A DNA stretch of 64,000 nt from Sclerodactyla briareus (GCA_026419785.1 JAODTK010005679.1:124001-188000); one strand, 5' to 3'. Counted from the first letter of the stretch, positions 1 to 12,383 are shown. Notes: a model not told the origin generated them from the sequence alone. Program-made: numbers and translations.

Positions 1-999
1 GTTCCCTCCGTAATGTCATGTCTAATCACAAGGCAAATTTGTAAAAGCTGATCTTGCCTTATCGGGACCCTCGAATCGGCTGAAATTTGGTCTGAGTTTT
101 GGCTTGTACGAGTTGGTTGTAATGAATAGGAAGTGCCAAGGAAGCCAGTCGGATTTAAGACCATGACAATATCACGGACGGACTTTGTTTTTAATTGACA
201 GGCGCTATGGGCCGTTTCTTGGAAATTACCGTGTTATTCGTTTAATCCAGCGTTGAAAGTATTTAGCGAATTTGGTTACGAAGTGGGTCGTACGAATTCG
301 TTTCAGTCGGCATTTAACACACATTAATAACGATGCCACTCACAACTATGAACACTCCTGTTTCAACTCGCAAAGTGCGTTTCAAGTACAAAAGTAAAAC
401 TTTGTTTTTTTCAGTCGGCTATATATAATTTTAACCTAATTACACTACCACAGACGGGTTATTGCTAATCTGCTAGTTGTCAGGCGCAGGGGCACTCCCG
501 CCATGAAACACGGACTTACAAAGTCAATGGCCTATTGGTAAAACCATTTTCCACAGTATGTGTTGTTGTGAAGAACACCACGCATTGCAACCCAAAACGG
601 CAAACCTCACGCCACCAGTCATGTTCCGGAGTGTTTTCGCCGGCAGTTAGGCGGTTTGTCCCAGCCGCACCCCCCCCCCCCCCTCCTCACTATTACAACT
701 GAAGCCCCTACCGGATTCGAAAAAATACGAAAAATATGTTTCAGGACAAAACAGGCATCGGACAATTCAAAATTATAGCCCATGACTTCTGTCCCCCAGA
801 GGATGAGTTGGCTTGGCTATAGTGGTGTAGCGAGTGGGAGGGAGGACGGGGGGGGATTCCCCATCACGAAAGACTGAGAGGGCAAATAGAGAAATCGAAC
901 ACCTTAAACTTAGAGACCAATGGACCTCAGTAGCAAAACCGGACGAACTTTCAATATGTAGGAACTGGTATGATGTGTCATTGAACTGTGTGCATTGAC
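1..999. other. No gene seen
   Basis: AT-balanced sequence without a convincing exon. A run of 14 C lies at 670-683 and G-rich sequence at 840-860. Confidence 0.6.
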
Positions 1000-1930
1000 C
1001 TTCCTTTGATGACCACTGGCTGGTAAGAAGAGATACAGTTTTTCACACATGGACCCAGTAGGCTCGTTGATTACCCTGACCTTTGGATGGTAAAGGTCAC
1101 CCAGCAATCATTTCATGTCCTTTGGCAATGTCCCATAAAGCAATTCAGTGGGTATATTTAAGAACCAAAAGCATGCAAATGGCAATTATTCTAAATTTGA
1201 TTTTTTTGGCCTAAACCCTTAAATCACCCCCCCACCCCCCTCCGTTTGCTGATGTTCCACCTACAATTCCTGTGGGACCCATAAGTACCCTGTCATTGTT
1301 CACATATCATGGCAATCGGACCCCCTTCTAATCTGCAGACATTGTAGAGTATTGAGATTTTCACACATTGGCCAATTGTGCCCTTTAATGCATTTGACCT
1401 TGACCTCCAGGTGGGCCAATGATACCCATCGGTCAATAGGTATGTGACCAAATTTGGTAAAGCATGAGTATTTTAGGGCCAAAATCATGTAAGTGCATTC
1501 TTCTACACAATTCGAACAGAATTGCCTACTCCCACCCCCCCCTTTAATGACCCTTTCACCTCCATAGGTACCATTTACACTTGCCAATGGTCAGAAAGAT
1601 TTGATATGGTCACTGAGGGGCCCAGCAGAGCACGGGTGGGATGGCGACGCAGGGGCGGCCGCCAGCGGGAGGGACGGGGGCCGGCCCCCCCCCCCCGGCG
1701 GGGAGCAATTCTCCCCCCCCCCCCGAAAAAAATCGAGAGGGTTGCGGGAGCGGAGGCGGAAAAATCCGGGAGAGAAAGAAAGAAAAAAAAAACGAAAGGA
1801 GGAAACTGGAAACATGAAACCCCAGTACCCCTCTAACTGTTAATGTCATTCAATGAACCTTGACCTTTAGGTCATCCCCCAATGAAAAGTTGATAGGGAA
1901 ATGCAGGATACCTGTAAGCCCCCATCTCCC
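1000..1930. repeat. Diverged tandem repeat, about 310-base unit, with C runs
   Basis: Recurring order: tttttcacacatggaccc / attttcacacattggcc, gaccttgacctccagg, caattattctaaatttg / cattcttctacacaattcg, cacccccccaccccc / ctcccacccccccc, and a transition to ttccacctacaattcc / tttcacctccataggt. A third partial copy starts at 1857. Long C runs and a purine tract (1684-1800) lie within it. Confidence 0.55.
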
Positions 1931-2854
1931 CTCCAATGTTCCAAGGCTTCAACGTAATGTTCTCATTTTTCAATGCATGATTGTCGATCTGTTCGATGCA
2001 CACGTATGCTACATATTATATAAGTGTAATTATTCCATGAATGTCGGAAGTACCCTACCCTGTTGAAACAGGGTTTAAATTGTTCCCCTTGTATTCAGCT
2101 TCATTCACTCATCTTTGCAGGATACTGTATTAACAATATTGTGATTCTAGCTGCCACGCATGTGGAACCTCAATTTCTCTTGCTGTCAACTGATTATGGT
2201 CCAAAGCGTGCATTGGGAGTGTTGTGAGTAGGGCAAACTGAAGGGGAAGTTTGAATAAGCGTTTAAAACGAACTGATATGAATAATTGATTGCCGGTTCG
2301 TATCATGCCTCATCGCATATAACGATTAACAATGTTCTTACAGCCTTTACGTAACCAGTGTGTCTTTTATAGCTGCTGCTTGAGACTTGTGATTTTTTGA
2401 CTGCGAGGTATTCGCAGCATAGGACACTCGATACGGCCTTTTACTGGCCATCTGGGGGTTTAGAACAACCTAAATTTGTGTGTAGCTCCGCACCAACTGA
2501 TCTTGCGGCTCCGCTCAAATTTTCCTGTTTTTCAATTCTCTGATTCAACCCAAGACTATCATAATGCTGGCGTAACCTTGTGTGACCTACTCCTACTGAA
2601 ACACCGATACTGCATGAGGGATGGCGCTGCTGAGACGTGGTTGCCGGTTAGCACCCCCATGGTAGCATACTCATGAACAAGCACTGTAGGCTGCAATGAC
2701 TGTATCAGACTTGCGTCCATTTTTTGCATTCGCTCATTATTAGTTTTGTTTCGCCTATTTTGATAACGCCTAATGGGTACCAGTCGAGATCTTCACGACT
2801 GCGGTATAGCAGCTAGGAATACATGGATAGTCGGACCAAAATGCACTCAAACGA
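1931..2854. other. No gene seen
   Basis: Unremarkable sequence. Short open frames here have no recognisable content. Confidence 0.55.
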
Positions 2855-3150
2855 TGGTGGGGACATGGTATACCATGTCCCCCCCTATAAATATTCTGGT
2901 GGGGACACGTCCTCGTGTCCTGCGGGCAGGCCGTAGCGAGCGGGGTGTGTTGTTGTCACCCCCCCCCCCCCCCCCAATAATTTCGTGCCGTCGGCAAATT
3001 TTCGGTCTGTCGGGAAAAAAGGAGAAAGAGGAAGAAAAGAAGAGGAAAGAGGAGAGGAGGAAAAGAAGAGGAAAGAGGAGAGGAGGAAAAGAAGAAAGAG
3101 GGGAAGGGAAAGGAAAGGAAGTAAGGGAGTGAAGGGGTAGATCAGGGATG
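2855..3150. repeat. Palindrome, C run and polypurine tract
   Basis: A perfect 24-base palindrome (half-site GGGGACATGGTA, 2859-2882), a second imperfect one (ggacacgtcctcgtgtcc, 2904-2920), a C run at about 2958-2976, then about 130 bases of almost pure purine with an internal 25-base period (gaggaaagaggagaggagga). It belongs to the same family as 15405-15515 and 24685-24760. Confidence 0.75.
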
Positions 3151-3544
3151 GAAAGAGGAATAGAAAGAAAAAACGGGAGCCAGACTTTATTATCGGCTAT
3201 TTCGACGTTTTGCTCTTCTCTAATTGGCCCATTCATCGTCGGCAAGAGAAAAGCACGCCGGCAAACATATATTGTGACGGCCCGTCGCTGTCGATGTATT
3301 GGACGAGTGACCGAGTCTGTCGGCATTCGGCAAAAGGGGGAAGAAAAGGCGTTAGCGTTTGACATTTATTTTCCCTGAGACTGACAGCTCTTTGAAATAT
3401 GTTTCTGGTCCTATATTCCATAGATCTATCTAAAAAAAAAATCAAGCTATTTTGCTGAAAACAATTAAGAAGACTTTCCAATGAAACATGAAACATTCAA
3501 TTTTAGGCGGGGAATCATGCGAGCGGCAGAGCTAGAGTACAAGG

Positions 3545-3780
3545 CGAGAGATAGAGGGCACCCCCCCCCCCCCCGCAGTTTTTTTTAGATAAAAATTCAG
3601 GCAGGGAACTACCAAACTTGGGCACAGAATAAGTTAAAATCTGGTGAGAGATACCCTATAATGCATAAGTGGAAAGAAGAAGACAGTACTAAATGGCCGA
3701 AACTTGCCGATCAATTGCACCATTGAAGTGTCAAATTTTTGCGCGCTTCGCGCGCAGTGGGTATTGATGGTCTGCTTTCA
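3545..3780. repeat. C run plus GCGCGCTTCGCGCGC repeat
   Basis: A C run (about 3560-3574), tagataaaaattcaggcagg, then a perfect palindrome-like gcgcgcttcgcgcgcagtgg at 3740. The same order (C run, ttcaggc, gggaac, GCGCGC core) is seen at 15870-16070, so this is a dispersed repeat. Confidence 0.6.
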
Positions 3781-4020
3781 TATACTCACACGCTGCAGTA
3801 AAAATTCGGGCATTGTCTAGGAATCGGGTACAAATTTCGGCCGGGTCCAAATGGAGGGGCTCGCGTACGTGGTGAGCGGGTTCAAGTAATTACTGAACGT
3901 CCAATTTTTACTGGAAATATCGCATCTGAGGACGGTCAATATCCAAATAGTCCAAAGGGGAGGGGACACCCCCTACCCTTAGACCCCTCCCCCATATCAT
4001 CCCATCGCCAGATCCGTCGG

Positions 4021-4341
4021 CTACGCCCCGTTCGCTACCGAACTACGCCCTGCCTGCGGGAAACGGCCCCCTGTACCAGATTGCCCCCGGCCGTTCCACT
4101 GAGTTAATAGCGCTTTGTCAGGCCTGCCGCCTACCACACTATACCAACTCAAGTTGCTTATAACAGTGTCCACATTTGGCTTCCGTAGCGTCGAGTCTTG
4201 TTCGTGAATACGTGTCGCAGTTGAGCGGAGATTTCCCAGGACGTCGGGTTGTTTCAAACAATACATCGGGTGGAATTTACTGAGCGACTGGAAAATTTCT
4301 GACACTGGCCACGCTGTCCACCACACTTGATTCGCAGTCAT
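4021..4341 (-). CDS. Unidentified open frame, weak dynein-like start
   Basis: An open frame of 106 codons on the minus strand starting MTANQVWWTAWPVSEIFQSL. The first 20 residues recall the WWTxEVxxxF stretch in the linker of axonemal dynein heavy chains, and later TRIHEQDSTLRKPNVDTV weakly recalls the following segment, but the match is poor and the C-terminal third (from 4120 down) is unlike it. No splice sites were clearly assigned. It may be a noisy exon or chance. Confidence 0.2.
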   Translation of the reverse strand: MTANQVWWTAWPVSEIFQSLSKFHPMYCLKQPDVLGNLRSTATRIHEQDSTLRKPNVDTVISNLSWYSVVGGRPDKALLTQWNGRGQSGTGGRFPQAGRSSVANGA

Positions 4342-4939
4342 AGGAACAGACCATGGCTGTCATCTTATGGTTGGTGTCAACATATTTGGGGTTGCCGAAT
4401 GTACATTTTATACTGAGGATCAAATGCGGATCGGCATGTTCCGTCTTTTCGAAGCGGGTGTAATTTAAAATAAGCTAGGAACCTATTAGACGTTTTACGG
4501 AGCCTGCGCCTACCGCCGCTGCTTAGAAGAAATCCGCCACCATGGAGTTATGCAGGGAACAAAATCGGCATTTCAGTGCAGCCGATAAGCTTGGGGTAAT
4601 AAGCTTGATATGTCGGGGGTCAGCCGGGTCACCATGACGGATCTGCCGGCAAGAATTTAGTAAATTCAGGGAAATACCGATCTAACGTCGTACCCTTTCA
4701 TAAATAGCTCTGGCTTTTGAAGCCTGTTTCGAGTATGAACCTGCAAGCATGGCGATACCACTTAACAGAGTCACTTCTTTAATTGTATACTCTTTGCATC
4801 GGTGGAGCATATCCGTGTGAAAAGGTGGTTTCTTCCGGCACATGCGTCATAAGGGTAGGGTGGCCGGTGCTGAATATCGGTTCAGGAGGCGCTGCGGCGG
4901 GTTCGTATCAGAGTAAAATATTTCTACTCCGGCAAATTG

Positions 4940-4993
4940 ACAGGTCCTTGATTGATTGATGATTGATTGATTGATTGATTGAATTGATTGATA
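4940..4993. repeat. (TTGA)n microsatellite
   Basis: About 13 copies of ttga with two interruptions. Confidence 0.95.
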
Positions 4994-5249
4994 AGGTGAA
5001 AAGAATGGCTCAGGAGTACTCCAGGAGCGACGGAAAGCGTTAAATGATAGACCCCGCAGTCCCTCAACTAAGTTTATAACGAAAACCATCAATGTGGCAA
5101 CAATGTGTAGCACAACCACCAGGCTATCCCCACCCCAATACCCCCTCTCCAGAACGAAGCAGCAAGTTGAAAGGACACGATCACATTGCAGTTTAAGATG
5201 CTCTTTCATTCTACGCTTGAATATGTATTCGGCTGTTTTACCAGCTTGA

Positions 5250-5462
5250 TCAGAGTCAGACGTTCAGGTCATCCATATCGGCGCCTCCTCGGAGGTCTCG
5301 CCCGGCAGCTCCTGGGGTCGGTTCCTCGACCTGGCGGCCAGCATGGTCGACGTTTTCGACCTCTCGCTGCAGCGCGCTATTTGTTTGACCGTTTCCGTCC
5401 GTCTCAGGACCCTTATTTTACGCCGATTCCTCTCCGCGAGATCTCTGAAAGTTTTTCTTTAA
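5250..5462 (+). CDS. Unidentified GC-rich open frame, possible exon
   Basis: A 70-codon stretch free of stops in a local GC-rich island (5280-5400) within AT-rich sequence. It reads SESDVQVIHIGASSEVSPGS, SWGRFLDLAASMVDVFDLSL, QRAICLTVSVRL and ends with a stop. Codon third positions in the island are mostly G or C, as in a coding exon. No family is recognised, and no donor site was needed because it ends in TAA. A last exon is possible; chance is the alternative. Confidence 0.25.
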   Translation, partial: SESDVQVIHIGASSEVSPGSSWGRFLDLAASMVDVFDLSLQRAICLTVSVRLRTLILRRFLSARSLKVFL

Positions 5463-8210
5463 ACAACGTATTCACCTTGCCGCCGAATTGCTGATTGCGT
5501 GAATATTACAAAAAAAATTTGGAATTGACATGGAATATAAGACATCAATATAAAATGAAGTACAGTAGTAACATTTACAGATAAAAAAAATCAACATCAG
5601 GCAAGATATCATGAGTAACACTAGAGCAAGAAGAAAGACTAGAGCCGGATATTACACATCGTGGGCAGCGTTTAAGCGCTTGCATGTCAGATGAGGCCAT
5701 GAGGGCCAGGGTTGGGCTATTTATATCTCCTGTTTGTTTTTCACACAACCGTTCTTTCACTTTTTGCTTTGTCCCAGCTCAACTTCATATTATCTCAGCA
5801 TCCAATTGTGGGACATTTTCATATTTCTACTGCAGCTGTCAAATTCAATTTCCGTGCGATATATTCACACCGAACTGCCCATTCCGTTCCAAAAATTATT
5901 TGGTTTTCACCTAGTCCCTGATTATAAGGCCATGCCTCTGAATTATGGAGTTGCAGGCGGCGTTTATGCACTGGGCGCAATATAGCACTTGAAACATCCA
6001 AGCAGTTCGCTTCGGGAATTATTTTGCGTTTCACCTGCATGATCTTATAGTAACTCCGGGAAACTTTGGCACTTTCATGGTGGGTCCGTTGATGCAATTG
6101 TCGGTGGCAAAATAGAACCAGGCTCTGCCGCGGCAGAAGGAAGACTCATGCTTGGGGCGGGGTTACAGGCAACCGGGGCTTATTCATTAGCATATCACGA
6201 TCTGCTTCTTCGGTCAAATATCACTTTGTAAAAACATATTCTGGGAGGCGGTAGCGTTTCACATTCCAGGCTTTCCGGGCCTTCTGGGTCTTTGCCTCCT
6301 TTCCCTTCCTCAAATTCGTGATTATCATCCTTTTCTTTCGAGACGTCCTATTTTTAGGCGATTTTAAAAGTACTGTAGAGGTCGTGCCCAAATACGTTTT
6401 ACGCATATCATTACGGAAACGTGTATAGATACGTGTAAACGCGTAATAAACGCGGCGCGATTGTATGGTCCCGTAGCAAAGCCCATATTCTAACATATAC
6501 ATTCTCCAATCGGTCTAATAAACAGTTTGTTGTTCATTGTTTGCGGTCATAAATCGTCGTGTGTGGAAGCCACCGTCAAAAGCCAAACAGTGGGTAGACG
6601 GCAGAAGGATCTTCCTCCCCAACAAAATTGTAACTTAATCTCTTGCAGGGATATTCATAGGCTTGTGTATCCTATCTATATATGAGACGATTGTATATCT
6701 GTATGAAGATAGGAGAATGGTTACGCTGATCTTAACTTGATCAGCCCCTTTCAATATTAGTAAAGATATGAAATTTTTTAGCTTCACATAAAAAACAAAT
6801 TCGAATTTCGCTATGGAGAAAATTTCGGAAATATAATACTGATAGGGAAATAGTCCCCGTCCTGGGCGTAAATTAGCGTCCCCACCTGGGCTCTCCGACG
6901 AGATGGGAAATTCCCCGACAGGGGGGAGTGCCCTCTTGTTCTTTCAACATTGAAATCAGTTTGCGCTGGGAGCCTGTTCAGTGTATACATATAGAATGGG
7001 ATAGCCCATAACTCCTCGACTCCTGGAGCTTTGCCCCCAGTTGATGCGTACAAGGGAAAGTGAATGCGCGCAAAGCGCCGCTGAGGAATAATCAGGCTGA
7101 TGGGTTTCAAATTCGGCTTTCGGGCCAACTTCCGGTATTTTTCCCTATGCAACGTAGTTCAGTTTTCCACCCATGTTCGGTCGAATGTTTGCTGGAAAGG
7201 TTAGTCTCCCATTTTAACGGAACAGATACTCCTGCATACCTACTTAACCACCAATAAGAGTTCTAGTTCTAAGGTGCGGCATGCCACACTGAACAGTTCA
7301 GGGGATTAGACGAGATTCGGTCAGATTCCCCCCATAGCAATATCGTTACGGCTTCTTTTAAACTGTCACACAACTATTTGTAAACGCAACCGATTCATCT
7401 CATGTTGGATGTTATTGTTGATAAGTATGGGGGAAATTGTGTAGTTTTTGTGTTGACAGGATTCGTAATTTCGGCAGGGGAGTTTTGAAGATCGTCTGCA
7501 TAACTGTACGTCAACGTCGAATGCTTTTCGTGCGGTTTCCATATGCCCTTCGACACAATAACATACTCATTCATAACTGTCAACTCCGACTGGCTTATAC
7601 TTGATGCTCATAATAAAACATGGGAAGTGGTGGTCTCAATTAAGTTATTAACCAGTCACTGAAATCACTCCCCCCCCACCCCCCCCCCCGCCCAACAAAC
7701 CCAACGCCTACTGCACTCATGCACTGTATTTACGAAAATATACAAATCCTGCCCAAAGTTAGAATCTGCGGTACTGGGTTTCTATTGATATCCGAAATTT
7801 TAGGCAGCTTCCATCTATGTATGTGTAGTTATGTCTTATGAGGACACCGCTGACAGAAACAAGATACATTATTCGCGGTAGGCGCGAGATGTTTTTAAGG
7901 ATACTGATCGTCAAATTTGCACTATTCGTTGTTTACATGCGACAACATGACTCACTGCGCATTGTAATAAGACGATTTGTGCTTTTTTGTTACACATGAA
8001 CAAAAAAAAAAAAAACAGACAATCAAATTTCTCAGGGGGAGGGGGGGGGGGCCTGGGGGGGGGAAGCGGACTTTAATGGGGCGCGCTTCCCACGCCCCCC
8101 GTAGATACGCCCTGTGCGAAACGGGTGCACGGGGCGTAAGGGGGGTAATGAGTATGTGCAAATGATTCTACAAAACAGGACGGGGTTGTGATTCTGTGAA
8201 CTATGCGTAC
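5463..8210. other. No gene seen
   Basis: Mostly AT-rich sequence with many short chance frames. C runs at 7668-7690 and A and G runs at 8007-8062, the last next to a gcgcgcttcccacgcc stretch that may belong to the C-run/GCGCGC repeat family. Confidence 0.5.
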
Positions 8211-8386
8211 CCCTTATCCGACCAGTCCCAATTGCCACCAATCCGTCTTCTTCATCGGCGTCCACAGCCCGGCTGGAAGACCGTACATCGTCAAAGTGCA
8301 GCACTCGTTGACTAATAACGGGGTAAGTATAGTCGTAGTCCACAATCACCAACTCGCCCTGCTTATGGGTGGAACAGGCTAAGGCT
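8211..8386 (-). CDS. Unidentified candidate exon
   Basis: The longest compact open frame without low complexity in the first 10 kb. On the minus strand, a pyrimidine tract and acceptor (gttttttcaaccag) precede ALACSTHKQGELVIVDYDYT, YPVISQRVLHFDDVRSSSRA and VDADEEDGLVAIGTGRIR, and a gtacgc donor follows. The composition and alternation of hydrophobic strands look like real protein, perhaps a beta-propeller type repeat, but no family is recognised. The frame stays open upstream to 8547, so the acceptor is only one choice of start. Confidence 0.35.
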
Positions 8387-9034
8387 CTGGTTGAAAAAAC
8401 AAAAACACGGGGGCCAGTGACAACGCTTGACCCATGGCTTCCGAGGAGCGCGATCCCGATTAGCAAGTTGCAAGGCTGATGGTGAACCGCAGCAGCTGCA
8501 AAAAGAATGGTTTTGTCAGGTGATCCCCAGTGTGCGGGAAATTGCAATCACATGCAAGAATGTACGCATGATGGAGTACACCGCAGAGAAAAAAAGGGGG
8601 GTGGGGGACTAGGGACATCTGAGTCCTAATCATTAATATGGTGAAGCAGTTTCAAACAGGCTGCTCAGAAACTGATTAATCGTATGGGGTATACCTCACT
8701 GATCTTCTCAGAGACTGCTAAGGCGGGCAAAAGTTGTTGACCGGTTTATTGTTTTTTCAGGAGTAGGTACGCACACCGAAATTTTTCGCAATATTTATTC
8801 AGGTAAGGGAAAACCCTGGTTTGAACCTTTCACGAATACGATTTCAGTTAGGGATTTCAGTTACTAATAGCGGTTTTGCCATGGATCCTCCGGACGAGTT
8901 GAACGGGGGTATTTTTTACTGCGGGTAAGCAGCTCTCCAAGCCATTGTCTTCCGTCCGTCCATTCGTTCGTTCGTAGTTATTTGTTCGTCGGTCCGTTCT
9001 GCTTGTCACATTCATTCGCACTTTGAACCGTACA

Positions 9035-9540
9035 GTGATCAGGTTGAACTTGGTGGGGGAATATGAAGCATGCACTGGCCTGGCTGAGTTACATTTTTGT
9101 TTGCATAGTGTAGATGAAAAGTTTAATTAAATCAATTAATTACTGCAATAGGTCTTCATTCGTAAACTTCTGAACCATACATGCAATAAGGTTAAGATGG
9201 ATTGGTCTGCTAGGTCCAGCGAACAAGGACGGCGAATTTTGCAGGGACGTTACGACCACGATGTAATGGGGTTCTATGTTACAATTTGAAGCGCTATTTC
9301 TACCTTATTTATAGCCAATGTTATTTGGACGAAAACCTGCAGTGAAATATACATTTGGTTTCAATTTATCTAAAGTGCTGGGTGCAGTATATGTTTACAA
9401 GAGTATTGCGATTGACGACCATCCAGCTTTGAACTTGGTGGGTGGATGTAGCATGTCACTGCCTGGCTGAGTGATGAGTTACATGTTTGTTTGCATAGGG
9501 TGATTGAACTTTTGATAAATCCAATTTTTAACCAGATGGG
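9035..9540. repeat. Direct repeat, about 110 bases, spaced 390 bases
   Basis: The stretch tgaacttggtgggggaatat...ctggctgagttacatttttg, tttgcatagtgtag at 9043-9115 recurs at 9430-9505 as tgaacttggtgggtggatg, ctggctgagtgatgagttac and tttgcatagggtg. It is diverged and probably part of a dispersed family. Confidence 0.7.
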
Positions 9541-10145
9541 CGGCGGCGATCACGGATTTCGGGCAATCAAATGCCCGAAAAGGCACACATTTTTACATGA
9601 CAGTGATCGTTCAAGAAAATTTTCAATTGCCCGGCAGCTCAACCCAATGGAAGGGTACGCGATGGAATAGCTCTTAGACAGGCTATGGTAGGTGGAGACC
9701 ACGATAAGAATGTGATGATTAAATGTCAGTTTCGGACAATTTACGGTCAATTTCAGTGATTGCATCGGCCCATAAGTCCCGGGGATTGCCGCTAATGCAA
9801 TCGGAGGGGGGGTCTGTAAGACTGTTTTCCTGTACGGTATAACGCGTCAACGTATGGTGGCGCGAATTGTGATGAAGGCACGAGAATAGTTCCTTCAAGA
9901 GGGTTCTTGAGATACATTTCAGAATTATGGTCAATTTTGTGATTGTCTTCACTGCCCATAAGGACCCCGGGAAGTAACGATTCCGGCCAATTGGGGATTC
10001 GTAAGGCTAACAGGTACTTGTACGTACGCGCCAACCCCATGGTGGCGCTTCGCTATGATGGTGGTACCCTCATATTCCCCCCCCCACAAAATTCAAACAC
10101 AGATTCGCCCGCCCTGTTTTTACCCCAATAGGTCTTCATTCGTAA
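9146..10145. repeat. 1-kb segment bounded by an exact 20-base direct repeat
   Basis: The 20 bases caataggtcttcattcgtaa occur exactly at 9146-9165 and 10126-10145. Sequence on either side differs. This may mark the ends of two related insertions or an old duplication; no inverted termini were found. Confidence 0.6.
9730..10050. repeat. Tandem duplication, about 185-base unit
   Basis: Two diverged copies. The pairs are ggtcaatttcagtgattgc and ggtcaattttgtgattgtc; gcccataagtcccggg and gcccataaggaccccggg; gcgtcaacgtatggtggcgc and cgccaaccccatggtggcgc. No coding function is seen. Confidence 0.7.
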
Positions 10146-12303
10146 TTCGATAAGTACATCGAAATATTCGACGAGTGAAACAAAAATGATTCGAAGCATT
10201 ACATCGCTTATTCACACCGCCGGGTAGAAAAAACGCGAATTGAAACTTTATGCACTTTTGGCCATTCGATTTAAAATTCGAGCACTCGCGGTAGGAAACA
10301 TGTGGCACTCCTTCGACTTCGCCCTATTGGGGTCCATGATCTTCATCTGGGGTCCGCACCTGGAATAGTGGATTAAGACAATTTCCACGCGATTATTGTT
10401 CGGTTAGAACAATAATTTACTCAAGTTTGGGACGATCATCATATTATGATTATCACGGTGAACCACCGCAACCCCACTATAATAAAATGACCAGGTGCAC
10501 ACGTTGCACAGGTTCAGTAAAATTGGGGGCAGACAACTTACCAGACTGAAAAAGTTAGTGGATTTTCATTGCAGTTTATCTGCATAACTTATATCATACT
10601 GATGCGCGCGAAATTCGGCCCACCAAATCCAAATTAAAAAAACTTTTCACTTTTACTTTGCTCAAATTTCTTCCATTATTCCACCGAATTTGGGTATTTT
10701 GTTCGTGTTTTTCACGCTCAACAATTTATCCTGCAACCCGGCCGCTACCCAGTCTCGGAATTATGACTGATTTGCCTAGTTGGTTCTGTACGGCACCGTG
10801 ATATACTTAATCATCTTACTATATTGGGCTTAGATTTACATATCACCTAACTTGGGGTTGAAAAAATGAATGAAACTTGTTTTGCCCATTAGCATCTACG
10901 GTGTATCAGCTAGTACTATTTTCAGATTCCAAGGGCACATCTTTGTGGGGTCTTAGCCAGAAGTCAAAGCAGTTTGGATTTACCGTTAATGAATTGTGAC
11001 AAACTATGTAGCCTAGTTAGGCTACTCTGTCCAGACTGGGGCGTAGCTCACATTGATTTATTGATTGAAGGTATTTTCGCCCTGCGACATTAGTAAGTGT
11101 CATGTGATTTCAGTTCCAGAAAGAACGGAAAACTTAGAATCCGTCCTGAGGTCTAGATTTATGTTTCACTATGCCGCCAGCAGTGACGTAAGAGCATTTC
11201 TGACATAGGCGGGGGCTAACATTTTTATTGCCCGTGACGAGTTCCCCGGCGTCAGTTTACCCGTCCCCCTTTGAAAAGTTTCAGGGCTTTAGGTTCAAAT
11301 TCAGGCTCTACAATGTGTTCTGGATTGGCACTGAATCCCTACTTCCATGGGAACCACCTTCTTGGGGTCTAGAGGGAAAGCTGAGTGGACTGTCACCCGG
11401 TTAGCCCTATCTAAACGGAACCCATGTTAAATTCGTAGTTGCCTCGTAGGCTCGTACCCTTTCTTTCGACGGAATTTTGACTGAAATCACAAAGTTTTTT
11501 TTCGAATTTTGTTTCAATCATGAAGTAAACCCCGCCAAAAGTCGAAAGGTGCTAATTTCGCACGTTCCTGGTATAAGGCCTAATGATTTAAAAATGCTTC
11601 CGATCTTTTGCTAGAATTATACATTTCTTTCTCGGTTTTTGTTAAAGATGGATTGTCGTCAATCGAAATAAATCTTGTAAACAATATATTGCACCCATCA
11701 ATTAGATAATTGAAACCAAATGGTATATTTCCGCATTTTTTTCCGTCCAAATAAAATTGATATAATAATAAGTAGAAAAGTATCGCTTCAAAATTTACAT
11801 ATCATCCCCCATTACAATATTTTGTCGTGAAGTCCATGCAAAATGCCCCGCGCCTTGTTCGCTGAACGCTAGCAGACGACCTCCGTCTTTCCATATCAAT
11901 TCATTCCTTATATAGCGCATTACATTTAGAATATCTCGACTTCGCTCCACAATTGTTTGCTGTCTCGTTTCGACCATGGGCCACGAAGTATTTTGTATAA
12001 AGTGAAGTGCCAAGGTTCAAGTTGGAGTGCATCGTCTATCGATGCCTTCTGCTGGCTAAAAATGCGATTTGTCTAGAGACAGATAGGAAGCAATTTGTAA
12101 ATCCCAGACAGAATTACAAAATTGCAACTCAAAATATTTTTCACGGAATCTCAAGCTATCGTGCACTGGTCGACAGTACGACAGCGAAAAAAAACCATCA
12201 AGATACGAAAAAACGAACGAAAGTTTGTGCATATTCTTGCACATCGATAAAATCACAACGTCCAAACTTGACAGATTGACAAAATTTTTTTTTGCTCAAT
12301 CAG
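10146..12303. other. No gene seen
   Basis: AT-rich, probably intergenic or intronic. Open frames on both strands (for example 11795-12279) overlap each other and show no family features. Confidence 0.5.
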
Positions 12304-12383
12304 CGGGCTTTCGACAAGAAGAAGTCCGGCAAACTTCAAATTGATCTGATGGACATTGTGGGCCCCATTTATCCACTTTGCAG
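12304..12383 (+). CDS. EF-hand-like exon (candidate)
   Basis: An 80-base open stretch between a T-rich acceptor (tttttttttgctcaatcag) and the donor tgcag|gtttgt. It reads RAFDKKKSGKLQIDLMDIVG then PIYPLC. AFD-KKKSGKL-xxxxxxDIV resembles the first helix and loop of a troponin C/calmodulin type EF-hand (compare SFDxxKTGSI), although some calcium-binding positions are replaced by Lys. No neighbouring exon of the same gene was found within the window on either side. It could be a real exon of a gene with very long introns, an isolated relic, or a chance match. Confidence 0.35.

Noticed and set aside
1522-1849. Overlapping frames on both strands with Pro/Gly/Lys-rich proteins
   Set aside because: All come from C runs and a purine tract; none has a real domain.
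2847-3365. Minus-strand open frame of 172 codons rich in Ser, Phe and Leu
   Set aside because: It is the translation of a polypurine tract and C run; low complexity explains the open frame.
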